From positions 33,096-97,095 of the forward strand of contig JAKSLI010000003.1 in NCBI GenBank assembly GCA_024401305.1: a stretch of 64,000 bases of DNA, read 5' to 3'. The position numbers and the translations under genes are program-made. Below, piece by piece: positions 6,719-14,945 of the stretch. This stretch comes from Bacteroidaceae bacterium. Lineage in GTDB: Bacteria > Bacteroidota > Bacteroidia > Bacteroidales > Bacteroidaceae. The number at the start of each line of letters is the position of its first letter. The first letter of the stretch is position 1. The notes under the pieces are model-generated. The model was not told where the DNA came from. It searched no databases and was given only the letters and a program-made list of their open reading frames with translations.

Positions 6719-8520
6719 TAATCTATGAGACGGACGCCGCCCTTGTCTGCACTTGCAACGCTCTGGGCGTATGCGCGGAGAGCCTTGCTTACAACGCGGT
6801 TGCGCTTGAGTGGCTGCTGTGGACGAGCTTCGAGTTCTTCGTCTGAAAGCTTCACGTTGATAGAACGGCTTGGGATATCGATAACGATGATGTCGCCATC
6901 CTTGATCTTACCAATGGCACCGCCAGAAGCTGCCTCTGGAGAAATGTGGCCGATAGAAAGACCAGAAGTACCACCAGAGAAACGACCGTCAGTGATGAGC
7001 GCACATTCCTTACCCATGTGCATAGACTTGATATATGAAGTTGGGTAGAGCATTTCCTGCATACCAGGACCACCCTTAGGACCTTCGTGAGTGATTACCA
7101 CGCAGTCGCCCTTCTTTACCTTGCCACCGAGAATGCCTTCGCAAGCGTCTTCCTGTGAGTCGAAAACTACGGCAGGACCTTCGAAGTGCCAGAGCTCAGG
7201 AGCAACGCCGGCAGTCTTCACTACGCAGCCGTCCTTTGCAATATTTCCGAAGAGAACAGCCATACCACCATCCTTTGTGTAAGCGTGCTCAATGTCACGG
7301 ATACAACCGTTCTCGCGGTCAGTATCAAGGCTTTCCCACTGAGTGTTCTGAGAACCCATGACATTTGAGAATACGCCAGCAGGAGCAGAGTGATAGATGC
7401 GGTCTGCCTCTGGGTCGATTGTCTCGCCTGTGATAGAGTATTTCTTGATGTCCTCGCCGAGAGTAGCACCGTTTACGCGCTTTGCTGTTAGGTCAAGGAG
7501 ATCACCCTTGGCAAGTTCACCGAGAATACCGAGAATACCACCAGCGCGGTTTTCTTCCTGGATAGAATACTTCTGCCAGTTTGGAGCGAGCTTGCAGAGG
7601 AAAGGAACCTTGCGAGAAAGCTGGTCGATGTCAGTCATCTTGAAGTCAACATCAGCTTCCTGTGCTACGGCAAGAAGGTGGAGAACAGTATTTGTAGAAG
7701 CACCCATTGCAATGTCAAGAGTCATTGCATTGAGGAATGCTGCGCGAGTTGCGATAGAACGAGGGAGAACAGAGTCGTCGCCATCCTCGTAGTAAGCCAT
7801 TGCGTTCTTCACGATCTGCTTTGCAGCGTCCTTGAAGAGCTGAATGCGGTTTACGTGAGTTGCAAGGATAGAACCGTTGCCTGGAAGAGAAAGGCCGAGA
7901 GCCTCAGTGAGTGAGTTCATTGAGTTTGCAGTGAACATACCAGAGCAAGCACCACAACCAGGGCAAGCCATCTGCTCAACCTTTGCGAGTTCCTCGTCAG
8001 AAACTGTCTTGTCGCCACCCTTGATCATTGCTGTGATGAGGTCAGCATTCTCGCCGTTGAGCTTGTGTGACTCCATAGGACCACCAGAAACGAACACAGC
8101 AGGGATGTTGAGGCGCATAGCAGCCATGAGCATACCCGGAGTGACCTTGTCGCAGTTTGAGATGCAGATCATGGCGTCAGCCTTGTGAGCGTTGACCATA
8201 TATTCAACTGAGTCAGCGATAATGTCGCGAGATGGGAGGGAATAAAGCATTCCGTCGTGACCCATTGCGATACCATCGTCAACAGCAATTGTGTTGAATT
8301 CGGCTGCATAACAACCGAGAGCTTCAATTTCCTTCTTTACAATCTGGCCAATCTCGTGGAGATGTGTGTGACCAGGAACAAACTGAGTGAATGAATTCAC
8401 GATGGCAATGATAGGCTTGCCAAACTGCTCACGCTTCATTCCGTTGGCTACCCAAAGTGCGCGAGCGCCAGCCATACGACGACCTTCTGTGCATACAGCA
8501 CTGCGTAACTGATTTTTCAT
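6718..8520 (-). CDS. ilvD: Dihydroxy-acid dehydratase
   Basis: 600 residues from the ATG at 8520 ([22 protein letters not shown]), which aligns with the usual IlvD N-terminus. An in-frame ATG at 8547 lies almost at the predicted transcription start and is unlikely. It dehydrates the dihydroxy acids of valine/leucine and isoleucine synthesis using an Fe-S cluster. Cluster cysteines are visible in [11 protein letters not shown] and in [16 protein letters not shown], and [19 protein letters not shown] is the family C-terminal block. It is the first gene of the ilvD-ilvB-ilvN run. The leader is only about 30 bases, too short for a leader-peptide attenuator, so regulation is probably at initiation or elsewhere. 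Confidence 0.96.
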   Translation of the reverse strand: MKNQLRSAVCTEGRRMAGARALWVANGMKREQFGKPIIAIVNSFTQFVPGHTHLHEIGQIVKKEIEALGCYAAEFNTIAVDDGIAMGHDGMLYSLPSRDIIADSVEYMVNAHKADAMICISNCDKVTPGMLMAAMRLNIPAVFVSGGPMESHKLNGENADLITAMIKGGDKTVSDEELAKVEQMACPGCGACSGMFTANSMNSLTEALGLSLPGNGSILATHVNRIQLFKDAAKQIVKNAMAYYEDGDDSVLPRSIATRAAFLNAMTLDIAMGASTNTVLHLLAVAQEADVDFKMTDIDQLSRKVPFLCKLAPNWQKYSIQEENRAGGILGILGELAKGDLLDLTAKRVNGATLGEDIKKYSITGETIDPEADRIYHSAPAGVFSNVMGSQNTQWESLDTDRENGCIRDIEHAYTKDGGMAVLFGNIAKDGCVVKTAGVAPELWHFEGPAVVFDSQEDACEGILGGKVKKGDCVVITHEGPKGGPGMQEMLYPTSYIKSMHMGKECALITDGRFSGGTSGLSIGHISPEAASGGAIGKIKDGDIIVIDIPSRSINVKLSDEELEARPQQPLKRNRVVSKALRAYAQSVASADKGGVRLID

Positions 8521-8557
8521 ATAAAGTTTCTGTGTTATTATCTGCAAGTTTAAGGCG

Positions 8558-8565
8558 CAAATTTA
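8558..8565 (-). promoter_or_regulatory. -7 promoter box (TAAATTTG) for ilvD
   Basis: TAAATTTG on the minus strand, 38 bases before the preferred ilvD ATG at 8520. It supports that start over the upstream ATG. Confidence 0.6.
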
Positions 8566-8581
8566 CACATTATAAATAAGA

Positions 8582-8616
8582 AACTGGGAGCAAAAAGAAA
8601 ATTTCTGCCCCCAGTT
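8582..8616 (-). terminator. Terminator after the hydroxyacid dehydrogenase
   Basis: AACTGGGAGCA (8582-8592) pairs with TGCCCCCAGTT (8606-8616) with one mismatch. On the minus strand a T-rich stretch follows. It lies 20 bases past the stop at 8636. Confidence 0.65.
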
Positions 8617-8635
8617 TGAGATAATGCAAGGAATT

Positions 8636-9631
8636 TTACACAATATCTATTGGTTTTCCCTCATTTATGTAGTTATTTACGTTGCGAATGATTGTTTTAT
8701 TGAGACGAACAAGAGCCTCTTCCGTCATCCATGCCACATGCGGAGTTACATAAACATTCGGATGAGGAAGCAGCACATTTTCCTTCGGAGCAGGCTCTAC
8801 GGAGAGTACATCTGCAGCGAAAGCGGCAACCTTGCCTGAGTCAAGTGCAACGCGCAAATCCGCTTCATTTATGAGTCCGCCACGGGCTGTATTTATTATT
8901 ATCACACCATCCTTCATCTTGGCTATTGAACCCGCATTTATCATGCCAGCATTGGTTGCCGCAAGTGGACAATGAAGCGAAATGACATCACAGCTTGCGT
9001 AGAACTCATCCTCGGAATCCGTAACACGGATGTTCGACATGCCTTCCGCTTCCTCAGCATCGGCAATCGTGGTTAGCGCCTCAGGAACAGATGCCTTGCT
9101 GGAGAGCGCTACGACATTCATGCCGAAAGCGAGCGCTATCTTCGCAACACGCAAGCCAATGGCACCAAGTCCGACGATGCCAAGAGTCTTGCCAGCCAAC
9201 TCGTAAAGCGGAGAATCGGTATAGCAGAAATCGGTGGTTTCCGACCACGCCCCTACCCTATTCTTCCTCGCATAATGGTCTGCGTGAGTATATATGTTAA
9301 GCAGATGCGAGAACACGAGCTGGGCAACGCTGTTTGTGCTATAGGCAGGAACATTGCTGCACCAGATTCCATGTTCGTGGCAATAGTTCAAGTCAACGAC
9401 ATTCGTGCCAGTGGATGCCATTATAATATACTTAACCTCAGGAAGTTGCGCGAGATGTTCAGGGGTTATCACCACCTTGTTTGTAAGCAGTATTTCCGAA
9501 CCGCGAGAACGCTCCACGACGAGGTCAGGAGTTGTGTCGTGATAAGCTGAAACATCGAAGTTCGAAAGCATCTTCTGCCATTCCGGCATATCAAGTTTCA
9601 AGCCGATGTCCGTGAGTATTGTGAGTTTCAT
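8636..9631 (-). CDS. D-2-hydroxyacid dehydrogenase (NAD-dependent)
   Basis: 331 residues, typical of the glycerate/phosphoglycerate/lactate dehydrogenase superfamily. Rossmann nucleotide site at about 150-155 (GIVGLGAIG). Catalytic triad Arg in NTARGGLINEADL, Glu in VLSVEPAP and His in TPHVAWMT. Closest in feel to glycerate/hydroxypyruvate reductases; the substrate cannot be told from sequence alone. Its ATG overlaps the obgE stop by one base (TAATG), so translation is probably coupled to obgE, an odd pairing of a metabolic enzyme with a ribosome-assembly GTPase. A terminator follows. Confidence 0.88.
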   Translation of the reverse strand: MKLTILTDIGLKLDMPEWQKMLSNFDVSAYHDTTPDLVVERSRGSEILLTNKVVITPEHLAQLPEVKYIIMASTGTNVVDLNYCHEHGIWCSNVPAYSTNSVAQLVFSHLLNIYTHADHYARKNRVGAWSETTDFCYTDSPLYELAGKTLGIVGLGAIGLRVAKIALAFGMNVVALSSKASVPEALTTIADAEEAEGMSNIRVTDSEDEFYASCDVISLHCPLAATNAGMINAGSIAKMKDGVIIINTARGGLINEADLRVALDSGKVAAFAADVLSVEPAPKENVLLPHPNVYVTPHVAWMTEEALVRLNKTIIRNVNNYINEGKPIDIV

Positions 9632-10815
9632 TACACGTCAAAGATTTCGTAATCCTCAAGTTCTTCAATATCATCAATCAGATCGTCGTCATCGCTTGGT
9701 TCTACGAGGTCTGCTTCAAGGTCGTAATCGTCCTCTTCCTTGATTTCCGTAGCAAAGCGACTCATGTCCTTGTCACGATGCACGAGCGAGTCTTCCGCCA
9801 TGACAGTCTGCAGCTTGTTGCTCTCGGAATTGAGTTCGTCCCAAAGGATGTCCTTGAGTTCGTCGATGCCTTGTCCTGTGACAGCGGAAATGAACACCAC
9901 CTGCACATCCTTCGGTGTTGTCTCACGGAGCATTTCGCAGAGTTCATCGTCAAGAAGGTCGCACTTGGTAACAGCGAGAACGCGGTGCTTGTCAAGGAGT
10001 TCGGGATTGAACTTCTCAAGTTCCTGAAGGAGGATATTGTATTCTTTCAGAATGTCGTCAGTATCTCCCGGCACCATGAAAAGCAGAAGCGAGTTGCGTT
10101 CTATATGGCGAAGGAAACGAAGTCCAAGTCCCTTGCCCTCTGCAGCTCCTTCAATAATACCCGGGATGTCTGCCATGACAAACGATTTGTGGTCACGGTA
10201 AGGCACGATACCAAGCGAAGGTTCGAGAGTTGTGAAGGGATAGTTTGCTATCTTCGGACGAGCAGAGGAAAGCGCAGACACGAGAGTACTCTTACCTGCG
10301 TTAGGGAAGCCTACAAGACCCACATCAGCAAGCAGTTTCAATTCCATGATAACCGTGCGCTCCTGCATTGGTTCGCCTGGCTGTGCATAGCGTGGAGCTT
10401 GGTTTGTAGCCGTACGGAACTGATAGTTTCCGAGGCCGCCCTTACCACCTTTGAGCAATGTTACAACCTGTCCATCGTAAGTCACATCGCAGAGAAACTT
10501 TCCCGTTTCGGCATCATAGACAACAGTTCCGCAAGGCACATCAATATAGATGTCCTTTCCGTCCGTGCCATGACACTTGTCACGACCTCCGTTGCCACCA
10601 TGTTCCGCGAAGATATGGCGTTGGAACTTCAGGTGGAGAAGTGTCCAATAGTTGTGGTTTCCACGAAGATAGATGCTTCCACCCTTACCTCCGTCGCCGC
10701 CATCAGGACCGCCATTCGGATTGTATTTTACATGACGCAAGTGCATAGAGCCACGACCGCCCTTTCCCGAGCGGCAGTGAATCTTTACATAGTCTATGAA
10801 ATTTGATTCTGCCAT
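9631..10815 (-). CDS. obgE: Obg/CgtA GTPase
   Basis: 394 residues. The Gly-rich Obg fold (1-160) has the repeated GG motifs ([19 protein letters not shown]). The GTPase domain has G1 GFPNAGKS at 169-176, a G3 site in [16 protein letters not shown] and the base-recognition motif TKCD. The C-terminal tail is highly acidic ([27 protein letters not shown]), as in other Obg proteins. It works in assembly of the large ribosomal subunit and the stringent response. The Met-Ala start at 10815 matches the family. It is followed without gap by the dehydrogenase. The 177-base gap to adk holds opposed period-7 repeats. Confidence 0.96.
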   Translation of the reverse strand: MAESNFIDYVKIHCRSGKGGRGSMHLRHVKYNPNGGPDGGDGGKGGSIYLRGNHNYWTLLHLKFQRHIFAEHGGNGGRDKCHGTDGKDIYIDVPCGTVVYDAETGKFLCDVTYDGQVVTLLKGGKGGLGNYQFRTATNQAPRYAQPGEPMQERTVIMELKLLADVGLVGFPNAGKSTLVSALSSARPKIANYPFTTLEPSLGIVPYRDHKSFVMADIPGIIEGAAEGKGLGLRFLRHIERNSLLLFMVPGDTDDILKEYNILLQELEKFNPELLDKHRVLAVTKCDLLDDELCEMLRETTPKDVQVVFISAVTGQGIDELKDILWDELNSESNKLQTVMAEDSLVHRDKDMSRFATEIKEEDDYDLEADLVEPSDDDDLIDDIEELEDYEIFDV

Positions 10816-10853
10816 AATTATTTTCGTTCAATTTTGCGGTTGCAAAAATTGAG

Positions 10854-10972
10854 GGTAAAGGCTAAAGGCTAAAGGGTAAAGGCACATCCTGAGATACTTA
10901 CATGAGATTATTTCTCACATCTTACACTATATACGGAATGCCTTTAGCTTTTAGCCTTTAGCCTTAAGCCTT
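10854..10972. repeat. Opposed period-7 repeat arrays between adk and obgE
   Basis: 10854-10881 reads as GGGTAAA, GGCTAAA, GGCTAAA, GGGTAAA. On the minus strand 10939-10972 reads as units of AAGGCTA type. The two arrays are reverse complements and could pair into a long stem, so this may act as a terminator between adk and obgE. Confidence 0.8.
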
Positions 10973-10992
10973 CGCGAGCAAAGCTTGCGAAA

Positions 10993-11565
10993 TTAAAGAT
11001 TGTCAACAACAGCCTTGATGTCAGCAAAGATGCGGTCAAGTTCGCCAAGACCATTGATATGGTTATGAAGACCTTCGTTCTTGTACCACTCGATAAGTGG
11101 AGCTGTCTGGTTGCGGTAAACATCGAGACGCTTCTGGATAGTCCCTGCGTTGTCGTCGCTACGACCGCTCTGCTTGCCGCGGTTGATGAGGCGTGTCATA
11201 AGTTCGTCTTCCGGAACATCGAGTTCTATCATCGCAGCAACCTTGTGGCCACGCTCTGCAAGCATCTTCTTGAGAGCCTCTGCCTGTGGGATAGTGCGTG
11301 GGAAACCGTCGAAGATTACGCCCTTGTGCTCCTTGCCGAAGTTGTCGTAAACGCCAGCGAGGATGTCTATCATGAGCTCATCTGGAATAAGCTGTCCCTT
11401 GCTGATGAAGGAGTCAGCAGTCTTGCCGAGTTCAGTTCCAGCCTTGATCTCAGCGCGAAGCACATCTCCTGTCGAGATATGCTCAAGCCCGTATTCAGCG
11501 ATGAGCTTGTCGCTTTGAGTACCCTTGCCTGAGCCTGGGGCACCGAAGATTACAATATTTTTCAT
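10993..11565 (-). CDS. adk: Adenylate kinase
   Basis: 190 residues, the short type without a zinc-binding LID. It makes 2 ADP from ATP and AMP in the cytoplasm. P-loop GAPGSGKGTQ at 8-17, AMP-binding segment EHISTGDVLRAEI, the family motif FDGFPRTIPQAEAL, and a compact LID around RLINRGKQSGRSDDN with following arginines (IQKRLDVY). The ATG at 11565 is the natural start. It is 44 bases after hpt on the same strand, so the two purine-nucleotide genes are probably cotranscribed. Confidence 0.96.
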   Translation of the reverse strand: MKNIVIFGAPGSGKGTQSDKLIAEYGLEHISTGDVLRAEIKAGTELGKTADSFISKGQLIPDELMIDILAGVYDNFGKEHKGVIFDGFPRTIPQAEALKKMLAERGHKVAAMIELDVPEDELMTRLINRGKQSGRSDDNAGTIQKRLDVYRNQTAPLIEWYKNEGLHNHINGLGELDRIFADIKAVVDNL

Positions 11566-11609
11566 TTTTAGTCTAGTAAAGTGTTTTGGGTTTTCTTGTT
11601 AGTTTTTTG

Positions 11610-12149
11610 TTATTTATCCTCAACAACATAAATGTCGCGAAGCTGTCTGCCCTGCTGGTCATAGTCGAGACCATAACCTAGGATGAAGTCGTTAGGAATC
11701 TCCATCGCACAATAGTCAATCTTGATGTCCTCCTCAAGTTTCCCGGGCTTGAAGAGCAATGTGCAGACCTTTATTTCCGCAGGTTTGCGAGTTCCAAGGC
11801 TTTCGAGCATTCGCTTCATCGAACGGCCTGTATCAACGATATCTTCCACAATGACAACTGTCCTGCCCTCAAGATCCTCATTGATGCCGATGACTTCCTT
11901 TACCTTGCCTGTTGACATCACGCCTTCGTAGGAAGCAAGTTTCACGAAAGAAATCTCCATCGGGATAGTAAGGTAACGAGTAAGGTCGGCAGCGAAGATA
12001 TAGGCGCCATTGAGCACAGCAAGGAGAAGAGGATTCTTGTCCTTAAGTTCCTCGTTCATCTGTTCGGCAACCGCTTTCACGCGTTCCAAAATCTGCGCTT
12101 CTGTCAGATATGGTTTGAACCATTTATCGTGGACTTTTATTGATTCCAT
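11610..12149 (-). CDS. hpt: Hypoxanthine phosphoribosyltransferase
   Basis: 179 residues from the ATG at 12149 (MESIKVHDKWFKPYL). An upstream in-frame ATG at 12218 would place the start before the promoter box and encodes a non-homologous tail. The PRPP-binding loop is VVIVEDIVDTGRSM, and LLAVLNGAYIFAADL and FILGYGLDYDQQGRQLRD are family blocks. It salvages hypoxanthine, and perhaps guanine, to the nucleotide. First gene of the hpt-adk run, divergent from nnr, with the two promoters inside a 110-base gap. Confidence 0.94.
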   Translation of the reverse strand: MESIKVHDKWFKPYLTEAQILERVKAVAEQMNEELKDKNPLLLAVLNGAYIFAADLTRYLTIPMEISFVKLASYEGVMSTGKVKEVIGINEDLEGRTVVIVEDIVDTGRSMKRMLESLGTRKPAEIKVCTLLFKPGKLEEDIKIDYCAMEIPNDFILGYGLDYDQQGRQLRDIYVVEDK

Positions 12150-12175
12150 AGCTTCTAAATTCACATTATTTGGCG

Positions 12176-12183
12176 CAAAATTA
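12176..12183 (-). promoter_or_regulatory. -7 promoter box (TAATTTTG) for hpt
   Basis: TAATTTTG on the minus strand, 27 bases before the hpt ATG at 12149. Confidence 0.6.
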
Positions 12184-12246
12184 CACTTTTTCTTTGAAAA
12201 AATGAAAAAGTTTGCCAAAATAAAACATATTTCGCTTTATTTTTTG

Positions 12247-12254
12247 TAGTTTTG
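12247..12254 (+). promoter_or_regulatory. -7 promoter box (TAGTTTTG) for nnr, possible leaderless mRNA
   Basis: TAGTTTTG ends only 5 bases before the nnr ATG at 12260, so transcription would begin at or next to the start codon. Confidence 0.55.
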
Positions 12255-12259
12255 CACCG

Positions 12260-13777
12260 ATGAAATTGTTTACAAGCCAAGAAATACACGAATTAGACAC
12301 CTATACAATAGAGCACGAACCCATCCGTTCAGTCGATTTGATGGAGCGTGCTGCAAAGGTGATGACTCAGGCCATCGTTGAGCGGTGGTCGAACATCGTA
12401 CCTGTAATAGTTTTTGCCGGTCCAAAGAACAATGGAGGTGATGCACTTGCCATCGCCCGAATGCTTGCCGACAAGCGCTACGATGTTTCCGTGTATTTGT
12501 TCAATACGAAGAAGGCTTTATCGGAAGATTGTGCCATAAACCGCGAGCGACTCAAGGAATACAAGGACATTCATTTCGAGGAAATCATCGACGAATTCAA
12601 CCCTCCTGCATTGAAGGAAGGCATGCTCGTCATCGACGGACTTTTCGGAACAGGTTTGAACAGACCTCTCGGCGGCGGCTTTGCTGCCCTTGTAAAACTC
12701 ATCAATCAGTCCAAGGCTGAAGTCGTGAGCATTGACATCCCATCGGGTTTGATGTCGGAAGATAATTCGAACAATATCCGCGCAAACATCATCTGTGCCA
12801 ATCTCACGCTCACTCTCCATCAGCCTAAGCTGTCTTATTTCTTCCCGGAATACCAAAAGTATCTTGGAGAGATAAAGGTTCTTGACATCCAACTTTCCGC
12901 AGAAGGCCAACGCAAGATCCCAGCTACCTTCGTAACCCTTGAAGAGTACGACATGCGCAAGCTCATGAAGAAGCGCAATCCGTTTGCACACAAGGGAAAC
13001 ATGGGTCATGCACTTATCGCTGCCGGATGCTACGGAATGGCGGGAGCTGCCGTTCTCGCTGCAAGAGCATGCTTGCGCTCGGGCGTTGGAAAACTTGCCA
13101 TCCGCTCTCCAAAGAAGAACAACGACATTCTCCAAATATCTGTCCCTGAGGCAGTTCTTCTGCTTGATGGCAGTGAGCACCAGCTTACCGATGCCGTTGA
13201 TCCTGCTGACTACGACGCAGTGGGCATTGGTCCTGGACTTGGCACGAAAGAACCTACAGCCATCGCCATCATTTCGCAGCTGCGCCGTTCGCAGCAGATT
13301 CCTTGCGTTGTTGATGCCGATGCAATAAATGTCTTGTCAACACATCGCGCTTGGCTTCAGCAAGTGCCAAAGGGAACAATCTTCACGCCTCATCCAAAGG
13401 AATTCGACAAGCTCTACGAAACGCCGGCAAAGGAAAGCTACGAGCGACTCTCTCACGCTATGGAAATGGCTAAGCGCCTCGAATGCTACATATTATTAAA
13501 AGGTCATCATTCCATGCTTTGCACGCCAGAGGGCAATGTATTCATAAACACTACAGGCAATGCCGGAATGGCAACGGCAGGTAGCGGAGATGTCCTTCTT
13601 GGCATAATAACAGCCTTGTTGGCAAGAGGTTACGAGCGACTCCAGGCAGCTTGTCTCGGTATGTACATTCATGGACTTGCTGGCGACATTGCAGCCGAAG
13701 AGAAGTGCATGGAAAGCCTCATTGCGTCGGACATCATCGAAAGTCTGCCAAAAGCATTCAGGAAGATGTATCAGTAA
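12260..13777 (+). CDS. nnr: Bifunctional NAD(P)HX epimerase / ADP-dependent dehydratase
   Basis: 505 residues, the expected size of the fused repair enzyme. The N-terminal YjeF epimerase domain (about 1-215) has FAGPKNNGGDALAIARML and VIDGLFGTGLNRPL. The C-terminal ribokinase-like dehydratase domain (about 230-500) has KGNMGHALIAAGCYGMAGAAVL, VDADAIN, TPHPKEFDKL and NAGMATAGSGDVLLGII. Together they repair damaged (hydrated) NADH and NADPH in the cytoplasm. The ATG lies 6 bases after a -7 box, so the mRNA may lack a leader. Divergent from hpt. A strong terminator follows the stop. Confidence 0.96.
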   Translation: MKLFTSQEIHELDTYTIEHEPIRSVDLMERAAKVMTQAIVERWSNIVPVIVFAGPKNNGGDALAIARMLADKRYDVSVYLFNTKKALSEDCAINRERLKEYKDIHFEEIIDEFNPPALKEGMLVIDGLFGTGLNRPLGGGFAALVKLINQSKAEVVSIDIPSGLMSEDNSNNIRANIICANLTLTLHQPKLSYFFPEYQKYLGEIKVLDIQLSAEGQRKIPATFVTLEEYDMRKLMKKRNPFAHKGNMGHALIAAGCYGMAGAAVLAARACLRSGVGKLAIRSPKKNNDILQISVPEAVLLLDGSEHQLTDAVDPADYDAVGIGPGLGTKEPTAIAIISQLRRSQQIPCVVDADAINVLSTHRAWLQQVPKGTIFTPHPKEFDKLYETPAKESYERLSHAMEMAKRLECYILLKGHHSMLCTPEGNVFINTTGNAGMATAGSGDVLLGIITALLARGYERLQAACLGMYIHGLAGDIAAEEKCMESLIASDIIESLPKAFRKMYQ

Positions 13778-13785
13778 GGTTATCT

Positions 13786-13845
13786 GCAACATTGCAATGT
13801 TTTTTATTACCATCAACGATTTTTCACTGCAATGTTGCTTTTATT
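13786..13845 (+). terminator. Terminator after nnr
   Basis: GCAACATTGCA (13786-13796) pairs perfectly with TGCAATGTTGC (13828-13838), then TTTTATT. A nested smaller hairpin, AACATTGCAATGTT followed by T residues, starts inside the left arm and gives a second terminator. Confidence 0.75.
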
Positions 13846-13868
13846 CACGAAAACACACGGAAACCTTT

Positions 13869-13876
13869 TACCTTTG
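13869..13876 (+). promoter_or_regulatory. -7 promoter box (TACCTTTG) for the YbjQ-SPFH-PspC-TerB operon
   Basis: TACCTTTG, 50 bases before the ATG at 13927. No other such box was seen before the next three genes. Confidence 0.6.
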
Positions 13877-13926
13877 CATCATCAAAACATAACAAAATCT
13901 ATTAACCACTTAAATTCAGAATCATT

Positions 13927-14247
13927 ATGATAGTAACTACAACACCTTCCATTGAAGGCAGGCAAATAACAAACTACATCGGCGTAGTAACAGGTGAGAC
14001 AATCATTGGTGCAAACTTCGTAAAGGACTTCTTCGCAGGCATCCGTGACATCGTTGGCGGTCGCAGCGGCAGCTATGAGAAAGTTCTTCGTGAGGCAAAG
14101 GACACAGCACTCGCTGAGATGGAGCAAAGAGCTCAGCAGATGGGCGCAAATGCAATCGTCGGCGTTGACCTCGACTACGAGACAATCGGTGCAAACAGCA
14201 GTATGCTTATGGTCACAGCTTCCGGCACTGCAGTGACAATCGTATAA
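13927..14247 (+). CDS. YbjQ/UPF0145 family protein
   Basis: 106 residues, the full length of the YbjQ (PF01906, putative heavy-metal-binding) family. Family blocks are [23 protein letters not shown], split here as [11 protein letters not shown] and [15 protein letters not shown], then [11 protein letters not shown] and [18 protein letters not shown]. The fold forms pentamers in solved members; the biochemical role is not settled. There is no signal peptide, so it is cytoplasmic. It heads a tight plus-strand run with a membrane protein (35-base gap), a PspC protein and a TerB-like protein, which hints at a role near the envelope or in stress. Confidence 0.9.
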   Translation: MIVTTTPSIEGRQITNYIGVVTGETIIGANFVKDFFAGIRDIVGGRSGSYEKVLREAKDTALAEMEQRAQQMGANAIVGVDLDYETIGANSSMLMVTASGTAVTIV

Positions 14248-14282
14248 TAAGTTTCAACCCCTAATCTCCCATTATTAATAAA

Positions 14283-14714
14283 ATGTATAGGAAAATGAAC
14301 AATAATCAGCAACTCAACATCAGCGCAAAAGGCATCATACTAAGCATCGTTGCAGCAGGCGCTATCATCGGAGCTTTCGCTTTCGGTCTTCCTCTCTACA
14401 ATGTCTGGGAACAGGAAATGTCAGGTAAGGCTGAGTTCGCAAAGGCAGAGCAGAACCGCAGAATCAAGATTGAGGAAGCAAAGGCTAATCTCGAGGCAGA
14501 AAAACTCAACGCTCAGGCTGAAATAGAGCGTGCTAAGGGTGCTGCCGAAGCAATAAAGATTGAAAACGGCTCTATCACTCCTACTTACATCCAGTATCTC
14601 TGGGTTCGTCAGCAGAAGGACTTCACTGGCAAGATCATCTACATCCCAACAGAAACAGGTCTTCCGGTTCTCGAAGCAGGACGAGTAGCTAATGAAACAA
14701 ACGCAGACAAATAA
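14283..14714 (+). CDS. Membrane-anchored coiled-coil protein resembling the C-terminal part of SPFH/prohibitin proteins
   Basis: 143 residues. One membrane segment at about 17-41 (GIILSIVAAGAIIGAFAFGL), then a charged Ala/Glu/Lys coiled coil at about 48-95 (RIKIEEAKANLEAEKLNAQ), then TPTYIQYLWVRQQKDFTGKI and IPTETGLPVLEAG. The coiled coil and tail look like the end of stomatin/HflC/prohibitin proteins, but the central SPFH domain is missing. It is read as a natural short form, since start, stop and spacing are clean. ATG at 14295 is an alternative start. It lies 12 bases before the PspC gene. Oligomerisation at the inner membrane is a fair inference. Confidence 0.8.
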   Translation: MYRKMNNNQQLNISAKGIILSIVAAGAIIGAFAFGLPLYNVWEQEMSGKAEFAKAEQNRRIKIEEAKANLEAEKLNAQAEIERAKGAAEAIKIENGSITPTYIQYLWVRQQKDFTGKIIYIPTETGLPVLEAGRVANETNADK

Positions 14715-14726
14715 CAGACAACAGAT

Positions 14727-14942
14727 ATGAAAAAACGACTAAGTCTTTCCGAAACCGACAAGAAGATTGCTGGAGTTTGCGGAGGCATCGCTGAATATTT
14801 CGATGTGGATTCTACCATCGTACGCATCGTTTACGCTTTGCTCACTCTCGGCACAACTGGTTTCCCAGGAATATTGCTCTACTTGGTAATGATGTTCGTT
14901 GTGCCTCGTCGCAACAACTACATCGACAGTCATCAACAATAA
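14727..14942 (+). CDS. PspC-domain small membrane protein
   Basis: 71 residues, a bare PspC domain. Blocks are KIAGVCGGIAEYFDVDSTIVRI, written here as KIAGVCGGIAEYF and DVDSTIVRIVYALL, then a hydrophobic membrane segment (GFPGILLYLVMMFVV) and PRRNN. In enterobacteria PspC is a membrane sensor of envelope stress that binds PspA or PspB. No pspA or pspB is present here, so the partner is unknown. It sits 12 bases after the SPFH-tail-like gene and 3 bases before the TerB-like gene, strongly suggesting cotranslation. Confidence 0.9.
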   Translation: MKKRLSLSETDKKIAGVCGGIAEYFDVDSTIVRIVYALLTLGTTGFPGILLYLVMMFVVPRRNNYIDSHQQ

Positions 14943-14945
14943 ACC

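Noticed and set aside
8521-8547. Upstream ATG of ilvD at 8547
   Set aside because: It falls at the predicted transcription start and the family N-terminus begins at 8520.
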